Positions 24,125 through 37,034 of a stretch of DNA of 64,000 bases are shown piece by piece. How positions within the stretch are numbered: position 1 is the stretch's first letter; every line of letters starts with the position of its first letter. The notes under the pieces are model-generated. The model did no database searches. It had not been told where the DNA came from and worked only from the letters and a program-made list of their open reading frames with translations. The position numbers were made by a program, and so were the translations under genes. The DNA is from Gossypium raimondii (taxonomy: Eukaryota; Streptophyta; Magnoliopsida; Malvales; Malvaceae): assembly GCF_025698545.1 (NCBI RefSeq), contig NC_068569.1:47249218-47313217 (forward strand). Reading direction: 5' to 3'.

Positions 24125-27100
24125 ATGAACATCGTCGTCCAAGCTTGTGCTGATAACAAGGACGAAGAAGAAGATGCTCCACTTCCTGGGTTTCGTTTCC
24201 ATCCTACAGATGAAGAGCTTGTAGGGTTTTATCTTCAACGAAAAGTTGATAATAAACCCCTCAAAATCGACCTTATCAAACAGATTGATATCTACAAGTT
24301 TGATCCCTGGGATCTCCCAAGTATGTCCCATCTTACTACCTTTGATCTCATACGCATATCTTTTTCTTTTCTTTTCTTTTCTTTTATTTTCTTTTCTTTT
24401 TGAAATTATGTTTTAAGCTCTATCTTGGCTTCCATAATCAAAATGTCTGTAGTTAGCTAAATTATGCCCTAATACTCCATATGCCAATTTTAACTGTATA
24501 CAGGTCAGCTACCCTTTTCCTAGTACTAGCAAATCACCTTGAAACCATTAAACATGATAGAAATTTGATAGGTTTTAAAATTTTTAACCTCAACTAGAGA
24601 TGGAAACAAACCTTCAAATGGCCAAGTTTCCAAACTCTTGTTCATATGAAACGAAAATCGGTTTGTCTCTTATTGCGATGTTCATATAATATATAATGAA
24701 AATGAAAACATTCTTGTAATATCAAATAAAAAGAAATTTCAGCATCCATTTTTTTAAAAGAAAATGAAGTTCAGTAGGAATATGCGTTTAATTTGTTTGA
24801 TTAATAATGAATGATTGCAGAAGCAAGCAGTCGTGAGGGAGAGATTGAATCATATTTCTTCTGCAGACGAGGAAGAAAGTATAGAAACAGCATTAGACCA
24901 AACAGAGTGACGGGATCAGGATTTTGGAAAGCAACCGGCATTGACAAGCCTATTTATTCAAATGGAGGATCAGCCTGCATCGGCCTAAAGAAAACCTTGG
25001 TATACTACCGTGGAACTGCAGGCAAAGGAACCAAAACTGATTGGATGATGCATGAGTTTCGCCTTCCCAATTCCACCCACACCAACGCTAGTAACGCCAC
25101 CTTTTCCAACCCCAAGTCTCTTGCACTAGAAGAAGCTGTAAGAACAAGTACTAGCTTTATGATTCTCTTTGCTTCATATCCTTTTTCAACCACGGTAGCA
25201 TTTAAACCCAAGGGATCAGTTTTTTTCCCCAAAAATAATGGTGAGTGAAGTCGTTTTTCTTAAAAGGTGGACTGGAGTGGAGTGTAGTTAATACAATTCC
25301 TTTTAGTGAATAATAACCTAACATATAATTATTAAATTCAATAGAAAAATATAAAAGATTTATAAATAAATACTAATAATTTTATTGAAATATTAATTTT
25401 AACTATTATAAATAAATATTAATAAATTTCAAATTTAAGGTCTAGGTTCTCGGATTTATATTTTAAGATTTTAACATATATTTATAATTAATTATTATTT
25501 AATTAGGCTTAATATATTATTTAGTACTTGAATTTGAATTTTTTATTGTGGTACTTATGTTCTTTTTATCCAATTTGATACATGTATTTGACGAAAGTTA
25601 TATATTTTGATACTTAAAAGTAACAATGTTACCTTGTTAGTGTTTAGTTCGAGTTTTAGGTGGATTAAATAAAGTTAATTACTAATATTAGTAGGTTTGA
25701 ATTTTCATGATTTTTTATTATAAAAAATTAGTGTTAATTACTGAACTTGTTGGTTTTGTGTTTAATTTATCAAATACAACTTAATGTATGTGATTTATTT
25801 GAGTTTTAGAGTTGATTTGATGAAAGTTAACAACTAATATTTAACTAGTTATAAGTTTTCATCAAATCAACTCTAAAACCCAAATCAAACACTAAAATCA
25901 ACATTATTACCTTCAAGTGCCAAAATGTACAACTTTTATCAAATATAAGTACCACATTGGACCAAAAATAACAAAAGTACCACATTAAAAAAGTATCAAA
26001 CTCAAGGACCAAATTATGTATTAACTCATTTAATTATGTCTAAATAAAGTTATTAGTTTTTATTTATAAGTCCTCCACTATTTTTTTTTTTGTTTTGTTT
26101 GATAATGAAATGGTGTGTTATTATTTATCAATAATACATAAAATTTATACATCAACAATGTATCAAATATTTTTTAGAGAAAAAATAACTATTAACATAT
26201 AAATATAATTCTTTTTATTATTTTATAGCTCAACCCATTTTAAAGTAGTTTATAACTCTAACCAGAAAATGGTATTAAACTGATAATAGATGCTCATGGA
26301 AAGAACTAAAATAATTAATCTTTGACTATGTATAATTGTGTGGTTTTAGTTTTATTAGGTGCCTATATGCATGTATAGATTTTAGTCCGAATTATTTATG
26401 ATTCTTCATTTGTTTATGAGTTATAATGATTTAATTCTACTTTATAGTTGTTCCAACATGTAATATAAGCATTTGTACTCGTAAAAGTTTATTTTTTACA
26501 ATTAAAAAAAAAAAAGATGAGGCCAAACGAGGTTGATATAGATATATTCAAGGTTTTATAAAGGTGGTGGTATTAAAATTTCAAGGGCGAGGGGAAGGCA
26601 AAGTAGTGGAGAGCATGGTGGTTGTGGATTTTGCAATATCCAATTCCGCTCTGCTTCATTGCTCACTCTATAATACCATTTTAGATGGAACATACGATTT
26701 TATTGTCATTTGAATTGTGCATCAGTGTTGAATAAAAAAAAAATGACTATAAAATCGTGTTTGCAATTGAGGATCTTGTATTTACCAAGTATTCATTCAT
26801 GGGATGAAGTTGTTTTAATGTTTCATATACTTTGCTGAGATTGCAGGAAGTGTGGACTATATGTCGAATTTTCAAGCGAAGCGTATCGCATAGAAAGTAC
26901 ACTCCAGATTGGAGAGAAATCGCCTCAAACCGCACTTCAACTGCCACACCAAGCCCCCAAATTATCTGCAGCATGGGATTGGGATCCAACATTCATGAGA
27001 CTTACATCGCTTTTGGCTCTCCACTTGTTCAAAGCTGTGATGAGAAGCCGGGGTTCAGTGGTATGAATGGAAGAAACCAGTGGCATGCAGAGCAATTGAG

Positions 27101-27236
27101 CATTGCTCAACCTTCATCAATGGCGTCATCTTCAAGCTTTTCAAGTTGTCCAGGAAATAATGATTTCTTTACTCTTGCAAACTGGGATGAGCTCAAATCA
27201 GTTGTAGAGTTTGCTTTTGATCCCTTTAGTGTGTAA
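24125..27236 (+). CDS. NAC-domain transcription factor, JUB1/NAC042-like
   Basis: Three exons: 24125-24320, 24821-25137 and 26847-27236, with GT/AG borders (24321 GTATG, AG at 24819-24820, 25138 GTAAG, AG at 26845-26846). They join in frame to 300 residues. Residues about 19-182 form the DNA-binding NAC domain with all subdomains: [69 protein letters not shown] and, from exon 3, [11 protein letters not shown]. The C-terminus is Ser-rich and ends with [10 protein letters not shown], resembling the WDELRSVI end of Arabidopsis JUB1/ANAC042, a nuclear stress and longevity regulator. Intron 1 sits at the usual NAC position after DLP. No stops or frameshifts. Intron 2 carries a MITE; another lies 154 bases past the stop. 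The exact orthologue is inference; the NAC call is secure. Confidence 0.95.
24355..24402 (+). repeat. TTTTC microsatellite in NAC intron 1
   Basis: An imperfect (CTTTT)n pyrimidine run begins about 35 bases downstream of the first splice donor of the NAC gene. Confidence 0.85.
25506..26027. mobile_element. Mutator-type MITE with long TIRs in NAC intron 2
   Basis: A 522-bp inverted-repeat element with a perfect 9-bp target duplication ATTTAATTA at 25497-25505 and 26028-26036. The arms (from about 25506 inward and 26027 inward, more than 150 bp each) pair with about 80% similarity, for example GTGGTACTTATGTT on the left against the complement of AACAAAAGTACCAC on the right. It has no coding capacity. 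A 9-bp duplication and long TIRs are typical of the Mutator superfamily. Confidence 0.88.
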
Positions 27237-27390
27237 ATAATGGTTTTATAGGTTACAGTTGAATTAGTTTTAATGAGATTTGTATTAGTTGAAATTGCCA
27301 AACATCAATATATATACCCTGACTTGGCATTGAAGGAATATTAAGGTCAATTTCTTTTCTTTATATATGAATTGAAAACTTTATTTTTTA

Positions 27391-27831
27391 GGGTAAACTA
27401 TAAAATTAATCACTTTTGTTTGCCTCAAATTACATTCTAGTCGCTTATGTTTGAAACGTTACGTTTTAGTCACTTACGTTATTGTTTTGTTACAAAGTGG
27501 TCCGTTAAGCTTTGTTACCTCCCTAATAGTGGTCCTACGTGGCAGTCCAAATGAGTTTTAAATGCCAACTTAGATGCCGTACGTGATAGTCCAAATTAAA
27601 TTTATTTAATTAAAAATCTATTTCCATCCCGGCTGGACATCCAAGTTGGCATTTAAAACTCATTTGGACTGCCACGTAAAACTACCGTTAGGGAGGTAAC
27701 AGAGTTTAACAGTAAAGTGACCACTTCGTAACAAAATTATAACATAAGTAACTAAAACGTAATATTTCAAAAATAAGTGACTAAAAATGTAATCTAAACA
27801 AACAAAAGTGACTATTTTTTTATAATTTATC
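27391..27831. mobile_element. Mutator-type MITE with ~200-bp TIRs downstream of NAC
   Basis: A 441-bp foldback element whose arms include an exactly shared ACGTGGCAGTCCAAATGAG (left near 27537, complement on the right near 27660). The flanks are TTATTTTTTA (27381-27390) and TTATTTTTA (27832-27840), a 9-bp target duplication with one extra T in the homopolymer. It is not the same family as the intron 2 MITE. Confidence 0.88.
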
Positions 27832-27840
27832 TTATTTTTA

Positions 27841-30085
27841 ATATCTTTTCTTTTATTAAAGGTTTAGTATTTAAGCTTGACACATTTTTAATTTAATATC
27901 TAAATTTGACTTTTTTAATGATTGAAATGATTATATCATCAATTTTCGATTTAATTAATTCAATCAATTTAACAATCAATTCAACCGTATAAAAATTAAA
28001 AATTAAAAAAATCAAGTGTAATAAATCTTTTAAATAAAATATAATATGTTATTTGATAAACAATAAAGAAGCAACAAAATATCTAATAAATTCATAGTGA
28101 ATGCCAACTAGAGTTTATGGTTCCAACTTTCAACTTTATTCCTTCTATAAGAAATTGAAACTTTCTTTAAAAAAAATAAAAATCCACTTACAAATGCCTC
28201 TATCTATTATCATTCTTTTTTTTTTTATGTTAAAATCATTTACCCACCTTGATCTTCAAAAAATCTATCTACCATCATTCTTTTACTTTGATCTTAAAAA
28301 AAATAAAAAAATAAAAAGGCTGAAGCAGAGCAGTGAAGCAGCAGTCACCATTACAGCAACAGCAAGCAGAGGCAGATCTGAAGAAGCAGAGGGCTGACGA
28401 CCGACAGGTTGGGTGGTGGACCTTAAGTGTGTGTAGTACTGGGGGCTGAAGTGAGTGAGGGACTGAGGGCAGACTCTCAGCTTTGTTTTGATTTAGACTT
28501 CACTTGAGTGACGTTAGTAGTCTGTTCCTTTTGTTTTTCTTCAGGTCACTCTTTCTTTTTCTTTTAAAAGATTATTTGGGCCAAATTTTTTTAAAAAAAC
28601 TCGGGCTTTGGCGTATATTGGGCTGGTTTGGCCCATTTTCCGGATTGGCCCAGGCTAAATTGGCCCAGGACTTTTAAAAACCGGTCCAACCGGTTTTTCC
28701 GGTCCCAGGTCACGGTCCAATCTTGGTTTTTTCTGTTTTCGGTCTAATCGAATTTTTGAGTGTATCTGGATTGATTGTCCGACTAGCTCTCAATCTAATC
28801 TGCTAGTCCAGTTCCGAAATCATAGTTATTTTTTTAATTTGGTACTTAATCTCTTTTTCTTCATTTGATTCGGCATTTGAATTTGTCAAACTTTATACAA
28901 ATTACTTTAATATATTAACAATATTATATTTTTATAAGGTAGCAACATAATTAATGTATGATCAACATGTGGTAAATGACATGATATTTTTTGTATTTTA
29001 AAATTACTTTTAATTTGATTTATTTGTTTCATTTTATTTATTTAAAATAATTAATTTGTTTTATTTTAGGTTTTTAAATTATTGTTTTCTTAATCAATAT
29101 TATTTCGTTAAACATTGCTTCATGCATAATTTTTTAACATGAATTTTCTTTAATATTAACAATATTTTTATAGCATAACACAAATTTTTAACATTGTCAT
29201 AGTGCGTTTGGTGTGAGTATTATTTTTACACATATTTTAGTATATGAGTTAGCAATAAATTAACTCAGTTGGTAATATTTAGCCCACTATTTACTTTTAG
29301 CTAAGAGAGGAAAATTTTCATTTATTTTAAAGAGGCCTTATTTTTACAAGAAATTTTACTTAATTTTGTAGTTTCAAGTTTAAATATTTACTAATTATTC
29401 TTTATTTTATGTGTAACTATTGTAATACATGTGTGACAAATAAGATTTTTCCTCATATTATTACACTGGTAGCCAAACGAGACATTAATGTTTCGGAGTA
29501 ATTTGCATAACATTTAACAATTTTAGGTATCAATTTGAACCTAAAAAAAACTTAAACACTAAATTAGTAAAAAGTATCAAGTTCAAGTACCAAATCCGGC
29601 CAAAAAAATTAAATATCAAATTAAGGAAAAATGTCAAATTCGTATACCAAATATTTGGTAAAAACATGGGTATTTTTGAGGAATATAAAAAGTCAAGATA
29701 ACAACTCCACATGCAGACAAGAAGGTATCTAATAATGATATAAGATAGAAACTGTTGTTGAATAGAAGAAAAATCAATGCAGTAAAACCGAAAAGATCAA
29801 AATGTAAAATTTGAGTGGCACCTAAAGTCACCATTGATGACAAATTAGCATGCATTTTCCCATCTTGCCATTGTTTTTCCGGCTTTAATACATTTTTCTC
29901 GGAAATTTTCCACTTCTAATTTATTTGAATGTGAACTTTTTAAGGGTAAACATGCCAATGGCACTACCCTTGTAGTTGATGGTGGAGTTTGCCTAGCCAT
30001 GTACGTCCAAATGCTCACGGAGACTGTGAACACGAGTGATCACATGTTTAACTATTTCTTTTAACTGTTAAAAAATAGTAATGGG
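27841..30085. other. Intergenic region, no supported gene
   Basis: AT-rich sequence with a GC-richer patch at 28310-28800 containing repeated GGCCCA/GGCCCAG and CCGGTCC motifs. The ORFs at 28101-28397 (plus) and 29530-30033 (minus) have low-complexity or AT-driven composition and no domain. Fragments resembling 'constant-phrase' repeat relics (AGTACCAAAT-type) occur at 29520-29650. Confidence 0.5.
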
Positions 30086-30290
30086 AGTTTAGTATTATTT
30101 TTAAAAAGTATTTTTAAGATAAAAAATATTGTTAAAGAAGGTGTTTTTAAATTTTTTAAAAGTACGTTTAAGATAAAAACAACATGTTTTGCAAAAGTAT
30201 TTTTTTGTTAGAAGTAAAAGTAAAAAAATTTAACTTTTATTTAAAAGTGTATTTTAGTTTAAAAATGTTTCTGAAAAATAATACTAAACT
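30086..30290. mobile_element. 205-bp MITE with 17-bp perfect TIRs
   Basis: AGTTTAGTATTATTTTT at 30086-30102 is exactly inverted at 30274-30290. The interior is T-rich on one arm and contains no gene; an ORF starting at 30184 is just read through from inside the element. No clear target duplication is seen (GTAATGGG against GAAGTTAA), so the superfamily (hAT-like is likely) is open. Confidence 0.75.
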
Positions 30291-30830
30291 GAAGTTAAGG
30301 GAGGATGAAGAGATTATCCAAATGATCAAAACTATAAATGGAGATGAAAAAACATCAAAGATTCTTAAAGGCTTCACTGATGAGCTGGTTGTTTTGGGGT
30401 TTTGGTATTGGGATGGCCATGTAATGTTAATAGCAGCAATGAAGTGAAAAAGAAAGAGAAGGAGAAAAATATTTGGACTAATTATAGGGAGGTCTTAAAA
30501 TTTAGTCAAAAGTTGACAAAAGAAAAAGGGTTACGTAACAATCACTCAATGGGCTAATGCGACGCGTCAACAATCTATTAGAGGAAAACTAAATTTTTAA
30601 CGAAAGTGATTAATTCACACAATTATTTTATTTAAAGTGGTTAAATTGAAAAAATAGAATGACTAAAATAAGACAATTCCTATTTTAGAATGACTACAAG
30701 TGTAATTTACCTAGAATTAAAAGTAAAGTATTTAAAAAATAATATTAAAAGAAATAAAATAAAATAAAACATTTAAATTTTTTTCACATTAACAGATATG
30801 TTTCATAAAAATAAAAAAAAAATAAAAAAA
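30291..30830. other. Intergenic region, no supported gene
   Basis: AT-rich. A half-copy of a repeat ('gactaaaataagacaattcc' and 'aatgactacaagtgtaatt') at 30590-30720 looks like one arm of a MITE related to the one at 27391, without a partner arm. Confidence 0.4.
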
Positions 30831-31010
30831 GGAAAAAATCTTCACTTAGTGCAGTTTTGTCAACTTTTTGGTAGTCCAAAATTGGACAATTGACAATGAC
30901 ATTAGGGGAAAAAACAAATATCAAATCACCATCCAAGGCACAACTAAGTACCCCCTTATTTAAGAAACATAGTCATTAGCAGTCTTGAAATGTGTTGTAA
31001 GCACAATATT

Positions 31011-31388
<378 letters not shown>

Positions 31389-31527
31389 TCAAAATTTGAA
31401 CTCTTTCTATTAAGGTTCTAATGTATGAAACTGAAGGGTTTTGGCATTGTGTTCATAGACAAAGAGTTTAGAGTAATTGGGATCGTCTCATTTGACTTTC
31501 CTGATTACAAATAAATGATTTGTGAAA

Positions 31528-31559
<32 letters not shown>
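31528..31559. repeat. TA dinucleotide microsatellite
   Basis: About 15 uninterrupted TA units lie upstream of GST copy 1. Confidence 0.95.
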
Positions 31560-31562
<3 letters not shown>

Positions 31563-31569
31563 AAAAAGT

Positions 31570-32114
31570 GATTTTTTTTTTAATTTCTTATATATTCTGA
31601 TTGGGTTTTTTTTACCACAATAATATAAAAAATTTAAATATTAATATGGGATAGTCAAATAATTATTTTCATAATTAGGTAAAATGAACAATGTACACAT
31701 GCTCAGGCGGCACCAATTTCCCCTACCACCAATGATTGAAGCAATGGTTAATTTTTTTTTTTAAATTAGGTTGCCGCCTAAGCAATTGACGATACCAATA
31801 TCTTTCACCCTAAAAATATTGTATATTGTATAATGTTAAACCATATAAAAATTATTTGTCATTGGTGCCACCAAAGTGCCTAATATATTAATATATCAAT
31901 AAATCGTCAATCATGGGTCTGAGTTCTAATATCTGAATATTTCAACTTTATTTTTTCTCTTTTGTTTAAAATATTTATATTATTATATTATTTCCATTAT
32001 TATAAAAGGACCCCCACAGATTCATTCATTGATTCGAAAGAAGAAAAAAAACAACCGAGTTCCCCAGCTGAAGGCCCCCGAAAAAATCAAGAAGAAACGG
32101 TATGATTTTTTTTA
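31570..32114 (+). mobile_element. Left end of the MULE: terminal region and probable 5'UTR exon
   Basis: This stretch has no ORF. At 31700-31900 GGCGGCACC, GCCGCC and GGTGCCACC motifs occur in both orientations. From about 32010 a purine-rich leader ends at 32099 with a splice donor (ACG/GTATGATT). The matching acceptor CTTTTGCAG ends at 42110, 12 bases before the transposase ATG. The intron between was later filled by a LINE and a Copia element. The outer TIR was not identified. Confidence 0.5.
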
Positions 32115-32493
32115 TAGTATTAGTTATATTTTTTTTTTTGAAATAAATCTCAGATTGGGCTATATAAAAATTATGAAATTACATAAAAGTTCAATAACAT
32201 AAAAAGAAAACAAGACCCATTGATCAGACTAGGCCCACCAGAATGAAAAACAAAACGATAATAATAAAAAAAAGGAAACCTAAGCACCTAGGAAATGAAA
32301 AAAGGAAACAAATCTGCAGCACATTAATTACAGCCGTTTCCTCTGCCCAATCAGTCTCAAAAGTCTAAAACGCGTCTTGTCCCTTCATTTTCTATTCTCC
32401 TTCAAGACGTTTCGAAAAACCAAGAGCTTAGTATAATCACTCTGAAATCTGCTCTACTCCGAAACCATCCCTCCATTTCTCCCTTAACCTGCT

Positions 32494-35400
32494 TCAGTCT
32501 GGTTCTCTCACCCTTTCGATTTCTTCTTGAATCTCTGCGACTCCAGGGACTCGTCCGACCAGGTAATCTCCTCTGTTGCTTTTAAACGCTTCAGATGCTA
32601 GAATATGCGCAAGGCTATTTGTAGATCTTGGGATATGATCGAACTTACATTCCTTAAAGTTTACCAAAAGCTAATGAATATCATGAATAAACGCACTAAC
32701 CAGTGATTTATCTGGGTTTTTCGTTTTACACTTCTTTATTACTGATAACGAATCTCCTTCAATAATAACTCTGTCCCACTTCATGTGAACGCCGATCTGG
32801 AGGGCTTTCCTGCATGCGATTGCTTCCGCTCCAAAGGCTGACGAAACCCATTGATGAACCTCCGAACAAGATAAGAGAACTGAACCCTCTTTGTCTCTGA
32901 CCACAACTCCTATAGCCGCTTTATTTTGTCCTCTTTCATAAGCTGCATCAAAATTGATTTTGACAAATCTGTTCGTTGGTTTTACCTATTTATTCACAGT
33001 TATGGAAGTTTGTCGACTAGTTTTATCAACTGAATCTAACTCTAAAATGTAACTATTAACAAATCTCCCTATTTTTTTGCAGATTTGCCTCCTTTATTAT
33101 GTAATCTGTTGTTTCTATCACCCCAAATAGCCCAAACTGCAACACAAAAAATTCGACGGTGGGATGCTAAACACTGTGAAAAAACCCAGGTTAACCACTG
33201 TTGAAACCCCATCTGGTTATCCTGCATATAACTATGAAATGATAACTCTCTCCACACTAATATTGTAACAGGGCATTCTCGAAAAAGATGTTCCATGGAT
33301 TCAGATCCAGAACCACACCGAGGACACATTGAATTACTAGTTAGTCGTCTAAGTAGCATATTAACGCGAGTAGCTAGGAAATTCCACGAGATCTTCTAAA
33401 CTGTAATTTTAATTTTTGAAGGTAGATCGAGAAGTCATAGTTTCCTGTAGAAGTCCTTATAGTGATCTTGTAAAGCATAAGCTCTAGGATCATTTGCAGT
33501 ATTTTGTAATAGTTTATAGGCGCTACGTACTGTGAACTCCCCCGACGCTTCAGCACTCCAAACTTGAAAATCTTCGTGTGGTCTTTCAGCCAGCGGGATA
33601 CTGAGAATCATCTCGGCTACATCCTCCGAGAAGGTATACTCTATCAACTCCTGTTTCCATGTTCTACTGTTTGAATCAATTAATTCCGCAACCTTACTAA
33701 CATTCAAAATCATATTCAAATCTGGTAGTCTATCATGCGGTAAAACTGGAATCCAATTATCACGACTAATCGAAATATTTGTACCTGTTCCCACCCTCCA
33801 ACATAATCCCTCAGCTAAGACACCCTTAGTCGCCCAAATACTTTTCCATATATACGAAGCGTTATTTCCCAAATTTGAATTTAAAAAATCAACTTTTGGA
33901 AAATACTTTGCTTTTAATACTTTTGCTACTAAAGAATTTGGGTTGTTCAAGATACGCCACCCCTGTTTAGCTAAAAAGGAAATATTAAACTGAGCCATAT
34001 TTCTGAATCCCAATCCACCCTCATCTTTAGGACGGCATAAATACTTCCATTGACACCAATGGATACCTCTTCTTTTATGCGCTTTCTGCCACCAGAACTT
34101 AGCAAATATGTTTTCAAATTCTCCACAAAGAGTCTTTGGTAATAAGAAACATGACATAGCATAGGTAGGAATGGCCTGTAACACTGATTTAATAAAGATT
34201 TCTTTACCACCTTGGGATAACCATCTAGTGCTCCATCCCTCAATCCTAGTAAAAATCTTCTCTTTTAACTGTTGAAAGGATTCCTTCTTCTTTTGACCAA
34301 CCATGTTCGGAAGCCCCAAGTAACGTTCTAAATTTGTTGAAATCCGCACCCCCAGCTTTGCGGTTGCTTCTTCCTTCTTATCCTCAGCTGTATTCATACT
34401 AAAGAATATTGAAGACTTATTGAAATTAACACATTGCCCAGAGCACTTTCCATATTCCTTCAAATATCATTTAATATTCTAGCACCCCTATCCGATGGTT
34501 CCCCGAACAGAATACAGTCATCTGCAAAAAGAAAATGTGTAATTTATGGTCCACTTCTGCTCCCTTTGCACCTTTTAGCATTCTCACCGTTGAAGCCAAT
34601 CTCATCAAGGATGATAATCCTTCACTACATATAAAAAATAGAACAGGACTCAAAGGATCCCCTTGGCGTAATCCTCTAGTTGGTGAAAAGGTTCTTCCAC
34701 TTCTTCCATTGATATTAACTGCATAGGATGTTATGGAAACACAATTCAAAATCAGCCTGACCCACTCTGATGCAAAACCCATTCGTAACATTACGTCCTT
34801 CAAATATCCCCACTCAACCCTATCATAGGCTTTGCTCATATCAATTTTTACTGCCATATATCCTTTTTTTCCTGTACGCTTCTGCCGGAAGGTGTGCAAG
34901 ATCTCATAAGCTAGTAGCACGTTGTCCGTTATAAGCCTTCCCGGAACAAATGCACTTTGAGTTGCATCAATACATCTTCTAATATCTCGTTGAAGTCGAT
35001 TAGCAATCGTTTTTGCTACCATTTTGTAAATTACCGAACATAAACTAATGGGTCTGAAGTTAACAATACTTGTCGGATTTGGGATTTTTAGAATCAGTAC
35101 AATATCTGTATGATTAAAAGAACCAAAACTGGCACCGTTATTTAAGATATCCAAACAGAAATTTGTTGTTTCCTTACCTACAATATGCCAGAATTTCTAA
35201 AAGAAAATAGTTGGAAAATCGTCATGTCCTGGGGCTTTTGTAGGTCCCATTCCCTTTAATGCCTTATATAATTCATCTGCTGTAAACATTGCCATTAGCT
35301 CTCTATTGGTAGCAGTCGAAATATTTTCCTTTATACCCGATAACAGATGTGAACAATCTCCCAGGTCTTCTAAATGACAATATTCTAGCTCCTCTCTAAA

Positions 35401-35883
35401 TGCATGCATTCTGCTCTCGTCTCTTGGGGCACCCCCACACTTCTCATAAGAATACAAGATCTCATTAAAGTCACCACTAACCAGCCATGGGTAATTTTTA
35501 TCAAGTCCCAAAGTCATCAATAGATCCCATGAAACGTTCTTATTATAGACATATGGAGAACCATAAAACCCTATAAATCTCCACTCTTCTTTAACCTGCT
35601 CCTCTTTAACCAAAACGTCAATGTGGTTTTTAGAAAAACTCCGTAAACTAATTATCAAATCTCCTTTCCAAGCTAAGCATAAACCTCCTTTTGAGCCTTC
35701 AGCCTCAACATCAATTCCATTCATAAAACCGCAACTCCGTCTAACCTTTTCCATCTTCTGTTTATTAACTTTAGTCTCCATTAAGAAGACCACTTGGGGA
35801 TTATGCTGCTTTAGGAAAAGACGCAGCCTTTTAACAGCTCATGGACTCCCCAATCCACGAACATTCTAACTTACAATTTTCAT
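32494..35883 (-). pseudogene. LINE ORF2: endonuclease, reverse transcriptase, RNase H
   Basis: Starts at ATG 35881-35883. The AP-endonuclease N-terminus is visible (METKVN, GGLCLAWKGD, FIGFYGSPY, WLVSGDFNEIL), with two early stops (TAG near 35866, TGA near 35840). After LEDLGDC the frame jumps to RT-adjacent sequence (TADELYKALKGMGPTKAPGHDD), so the rest of the endonuclease is deleted. The RT follows (FRPISLCSVIYKM, DMSKAYDRVEW, GLRQGDPLSP); its FADD metal-binding motif at about 34517-34528 is out of frame because a T is missing in the A5 run at 34526-34530 (plus strand). RT connection (35154-33435), zf-RVT (CPRCGSGSESMEHLFRECP, about 33310) and RNase H (ALQIGVHMKWDRVIIEGDS, about 32800) complete it. 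Confidence 0.93.
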
Positions 35884-37034
35884 TGCATCCGGTCGGCTTG
35901 CCTATTGGAAGCCGCCGATCTCATTATGTCTTGTACTTCATTTTGCTCAACATTGTCTGTCATCTTCACTGAAGGACCAGTGTCATAATCCTCTTGAGTA
36001 TTTCGTTTCAGCCTTTTAATTCCATCTCTGTTAACACTTTCTTGAAAACAACTTATCAAATCTGTATCTAATGACTTCCTCTTTCTCATGTAACTTTCAG
36101 CTTTTGTTTTTATTGCGCCAGTTTGTACTCTTCTCGTCATCTCTCGCCCTTCCTATAGACTTAAATTTTCCTGTGAACCTCCCACCTCAGTGTATCCGTC
36201 CTCAGCATGTTTTATACTATTAGACGTCTTCTTTTCCCCTCCAATGTAAGAGCTTTGCACCCCCGTTTGCTTCATCAAACTATTAAATTTCATACTTTCT
36301 TTTCCAATTAATCTTGATTCTACTTTTAATGCTACCGAGTAAGGAGGATTTTCGCTAACTTTACTTTTCTTTGCAGGTGGTATCTGAGTGCAATTACTCA
36401 TCTCATGCCCCATTCTTCCACATCCAAAACAGAACAATGGCAGATTTTCATACTTAAAAGGGATCCAAATTTTACTAACATAATTAGTATAGACAAAAAT
36501 ACCTCTTCTAAGTGGTTTCTGGGCATCTAAATTGATTCTGAGTCGACAAAATTTCTCACTAACTTCAGATCTGAGAACCCCACCAAACGTTCCACCAATA
36601 GCATGCAGTAAATCTTTCTTATCGAATTTTGGAGAACACGATTCAATTTTTATCCAAAACGGGGATAAAGTAAGCTTGATCTGATCCCTCTCCATCGCTT
36701 GGCATAGTCTGTCAAACAGAATTAAATTTTTTCGAAAACGCCAAGGCCTCCCCTCCAAAATCAATTCTAGATCTTCTTCCAACTCAAAAATTATTAGAAA
36801 TAAATTTTGACCCACCACCTGGATCTCAAACTTCTTCCTTATCTTCCATATATCTTTCATATGAGCCCTAAAGCTATCTGGGTTATACATCTTTTCTGTC
36901 CAAACCGTACATATCAATGTAGGTTTAGAATTTGGTACCACCATCGAGCTTTTGACTGATAACTGAACTAGTTCTTCGGCAAGAAGAGAGATCTCATCCC
37001 TCCTCTCTCGGTCGTCGCCACCACTTGCTTCCAT
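35880..37034 (-). pseudogene. LINE ORF1: DUF4283 and CCHC zinc-knuckle protein
   Basis: ATG at 37034; 385 codons to TGA at 35880-35882, with one in-frame TAG at 36153-36155. Residues about 40-190 are the DUF4283 domain of plant LINEs (KFEIQVVGQNLFLIIFELEEDLE, GRPWRFRKNLILFDR). A zinc knuckle follows at about residues 206-219 (CFGCGRMGHEMSNC), then a basic Ser/Lys tail. Such ORF1 proteins bind the element's RNA. The stop codon overlaps the ATG of ORF2 in an ATGA arrangement. Confidence 0.92.

Noticed and set aside
30184..30447. 87-residue plus-strand ORF
   Set aside because: It starts inside the 205-bp MITE and runs into low-complexity sequence.
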